A stretch of DNA of 6,082 nt from the NCBI GenBank assembly GCA_021779205.1, contig JAJYBE010000051.1, forward strand, positions 1-6,082, in the 5' to 3' direction. The notes below the pieces were generated by a model. The model was not told where the DNA came from. It ran no database searches and saw only the letters and a program-made list of their open reading frames with translations. The DNA comes from a bacterium. Its GTDB lineage: Bacteria > Patescibacteriota > Minisyncoccia > Moranbacterales > UBA2206. The position numbers were made by a program, and so were the translations under genes. Below, piece by piece: positions 5,904-6,082 of the stretch. The number at the start of each line of letters is the position of its first letter. Within the stretch, counting starts at the first letter, position 1.

Positions 5904-6082
5904 TTATTCGTTTGCAATATCTTCATTTTTTTTGCCATCAACCGACTCTTCTGCAATATCAATATTTTGATTTTCATCTTCTGTTTTAATGTCTTGTTCG
6001 CCTTCAATATTCGCCATTCCGGAAATATCAATTCGCCAGCCGGTAAGCTTAGCCGCCAAACGTACATTTTGTCCACGTTTTC
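5904..6082 (-). CDS. nusA: Transcription factor NusA, C-terminal fragment
   Basis: NusA binds RNA polymerase and modulates pausing, termination and antitermination. Only the last 59 codons are visible; the gene enters from the right edge. The first residues, KRGQNVRLAAKLTGWRIDI, match the end of the second KH domain in NusA, where the GKRGQNVRLA loop and the LTGW motif are diagnostic. After this come about 40 residues of low-complexity acidic tail, with some 13 Asp or Glu and few Lys, ending in a tandem TAA TAA stop. There is no room for the C-terminal AR repeats found in some proteobacterial NusA proteins, so this is the shorter form. ppaC starts 21 bp downstream, probably on the same transcript. 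infB, a frequent NusA neighbour, does not follow. The call rests on one strong motif in a short fragment. Confidence 0.88.
   Translation of the reverse strand, partial: KRGQNVRLAAKLTGWRIDISGMANIEGEQDIKTEDENQNIDIAEESVDGKKNEDIANE

Noticed and set aside
5894..6076. 60-codon minus-strand open frame with an ATG at 6076-6074
   Set aside because: It is out of frame with the nusA end, which carries the diagnostic KRGQNVRLAAKLTGW motif in the neighbouring frame; this reading has no family resemblance.
1..6082. Alternative genetic code with UGA read as an amino acid, as in some CPR lineages
   Set aside because: No in-frame TGA occurs in any of the six genes and glycine uses GGN codons throughout, so the standard bacterial code suffices. 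As every visible stop is TAA, this does not positively show that TGA is a stop.
1..6082. A novel defence, mobile or biosynthetic system
   Set aside because: All coding space is taken by six recognisable core genes with intact motifs, and there are no terminal repeats, transposase-like frames or unexplained long frames.

Overview
This window holds six protein-coding genes of core bacterial housekeeping. Two are cut by the window edges: a ribonuclease Y gene missing its 3' end at the left, and the last ~59 codons of nusA at the right. The other four are complete. I see no mobile element, CRISPR array, tRNA or rRNA, and no defence or otherwise undescribed system. The DNA is AT-rich, genes are 8-21 bp apart except in one 194 bp divergent intergenic region, all visible starts are ATG, and all five visible stops are TAA. 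None of the five visible starts has a recognisable Shine-Dalgarno sequence. Compactness, AT richness and the divergent character of the trigger factor suggest an uncultivated, small-genome bacterium, possibly Patescibacteria/CPR (Parcubacteria-like). That is an inference from style; no marker in the window proves it.

Layout: rny (1-1272, minus) and gpmI (1467-3038, plus) diverge from an AT-rich intergenic region with candidate promoters facing both ways. The two best -35 boxes overlap in one 13 bp near-palindrome. gpmI then runs head-on into a minus-strand gene row that, in transcription order, reads nusA (end) > ppaC > tig > clpP. The gpmI and clpP stop codons are only 8 bp apart.

Functionally, the minus-strand row joins a transcription elongation/termination factor (NusA), pyrophosphate removal (PpaC), folding of nascent chains (trigger factor) and proteolysis (ClpP). 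It looks like an expression and protein-quality-control operon. The tig-clpP pairing is widespread, but the ATPase gene clpX that often follows clpP is absent here, because gpmI occupies that side. The divergent pair joins RNA turnover (RNase Y) with lower glycolysis (cofactor-independent phosphoglycerate mutase). The most interesting material is non-coding: the shared -35 palindrome, a 9 bp direct repeat around the proposed rny -10 box, a three-copy phased CATATT repeat in the rny leader, and the missing Shine-Dalgarno signals.
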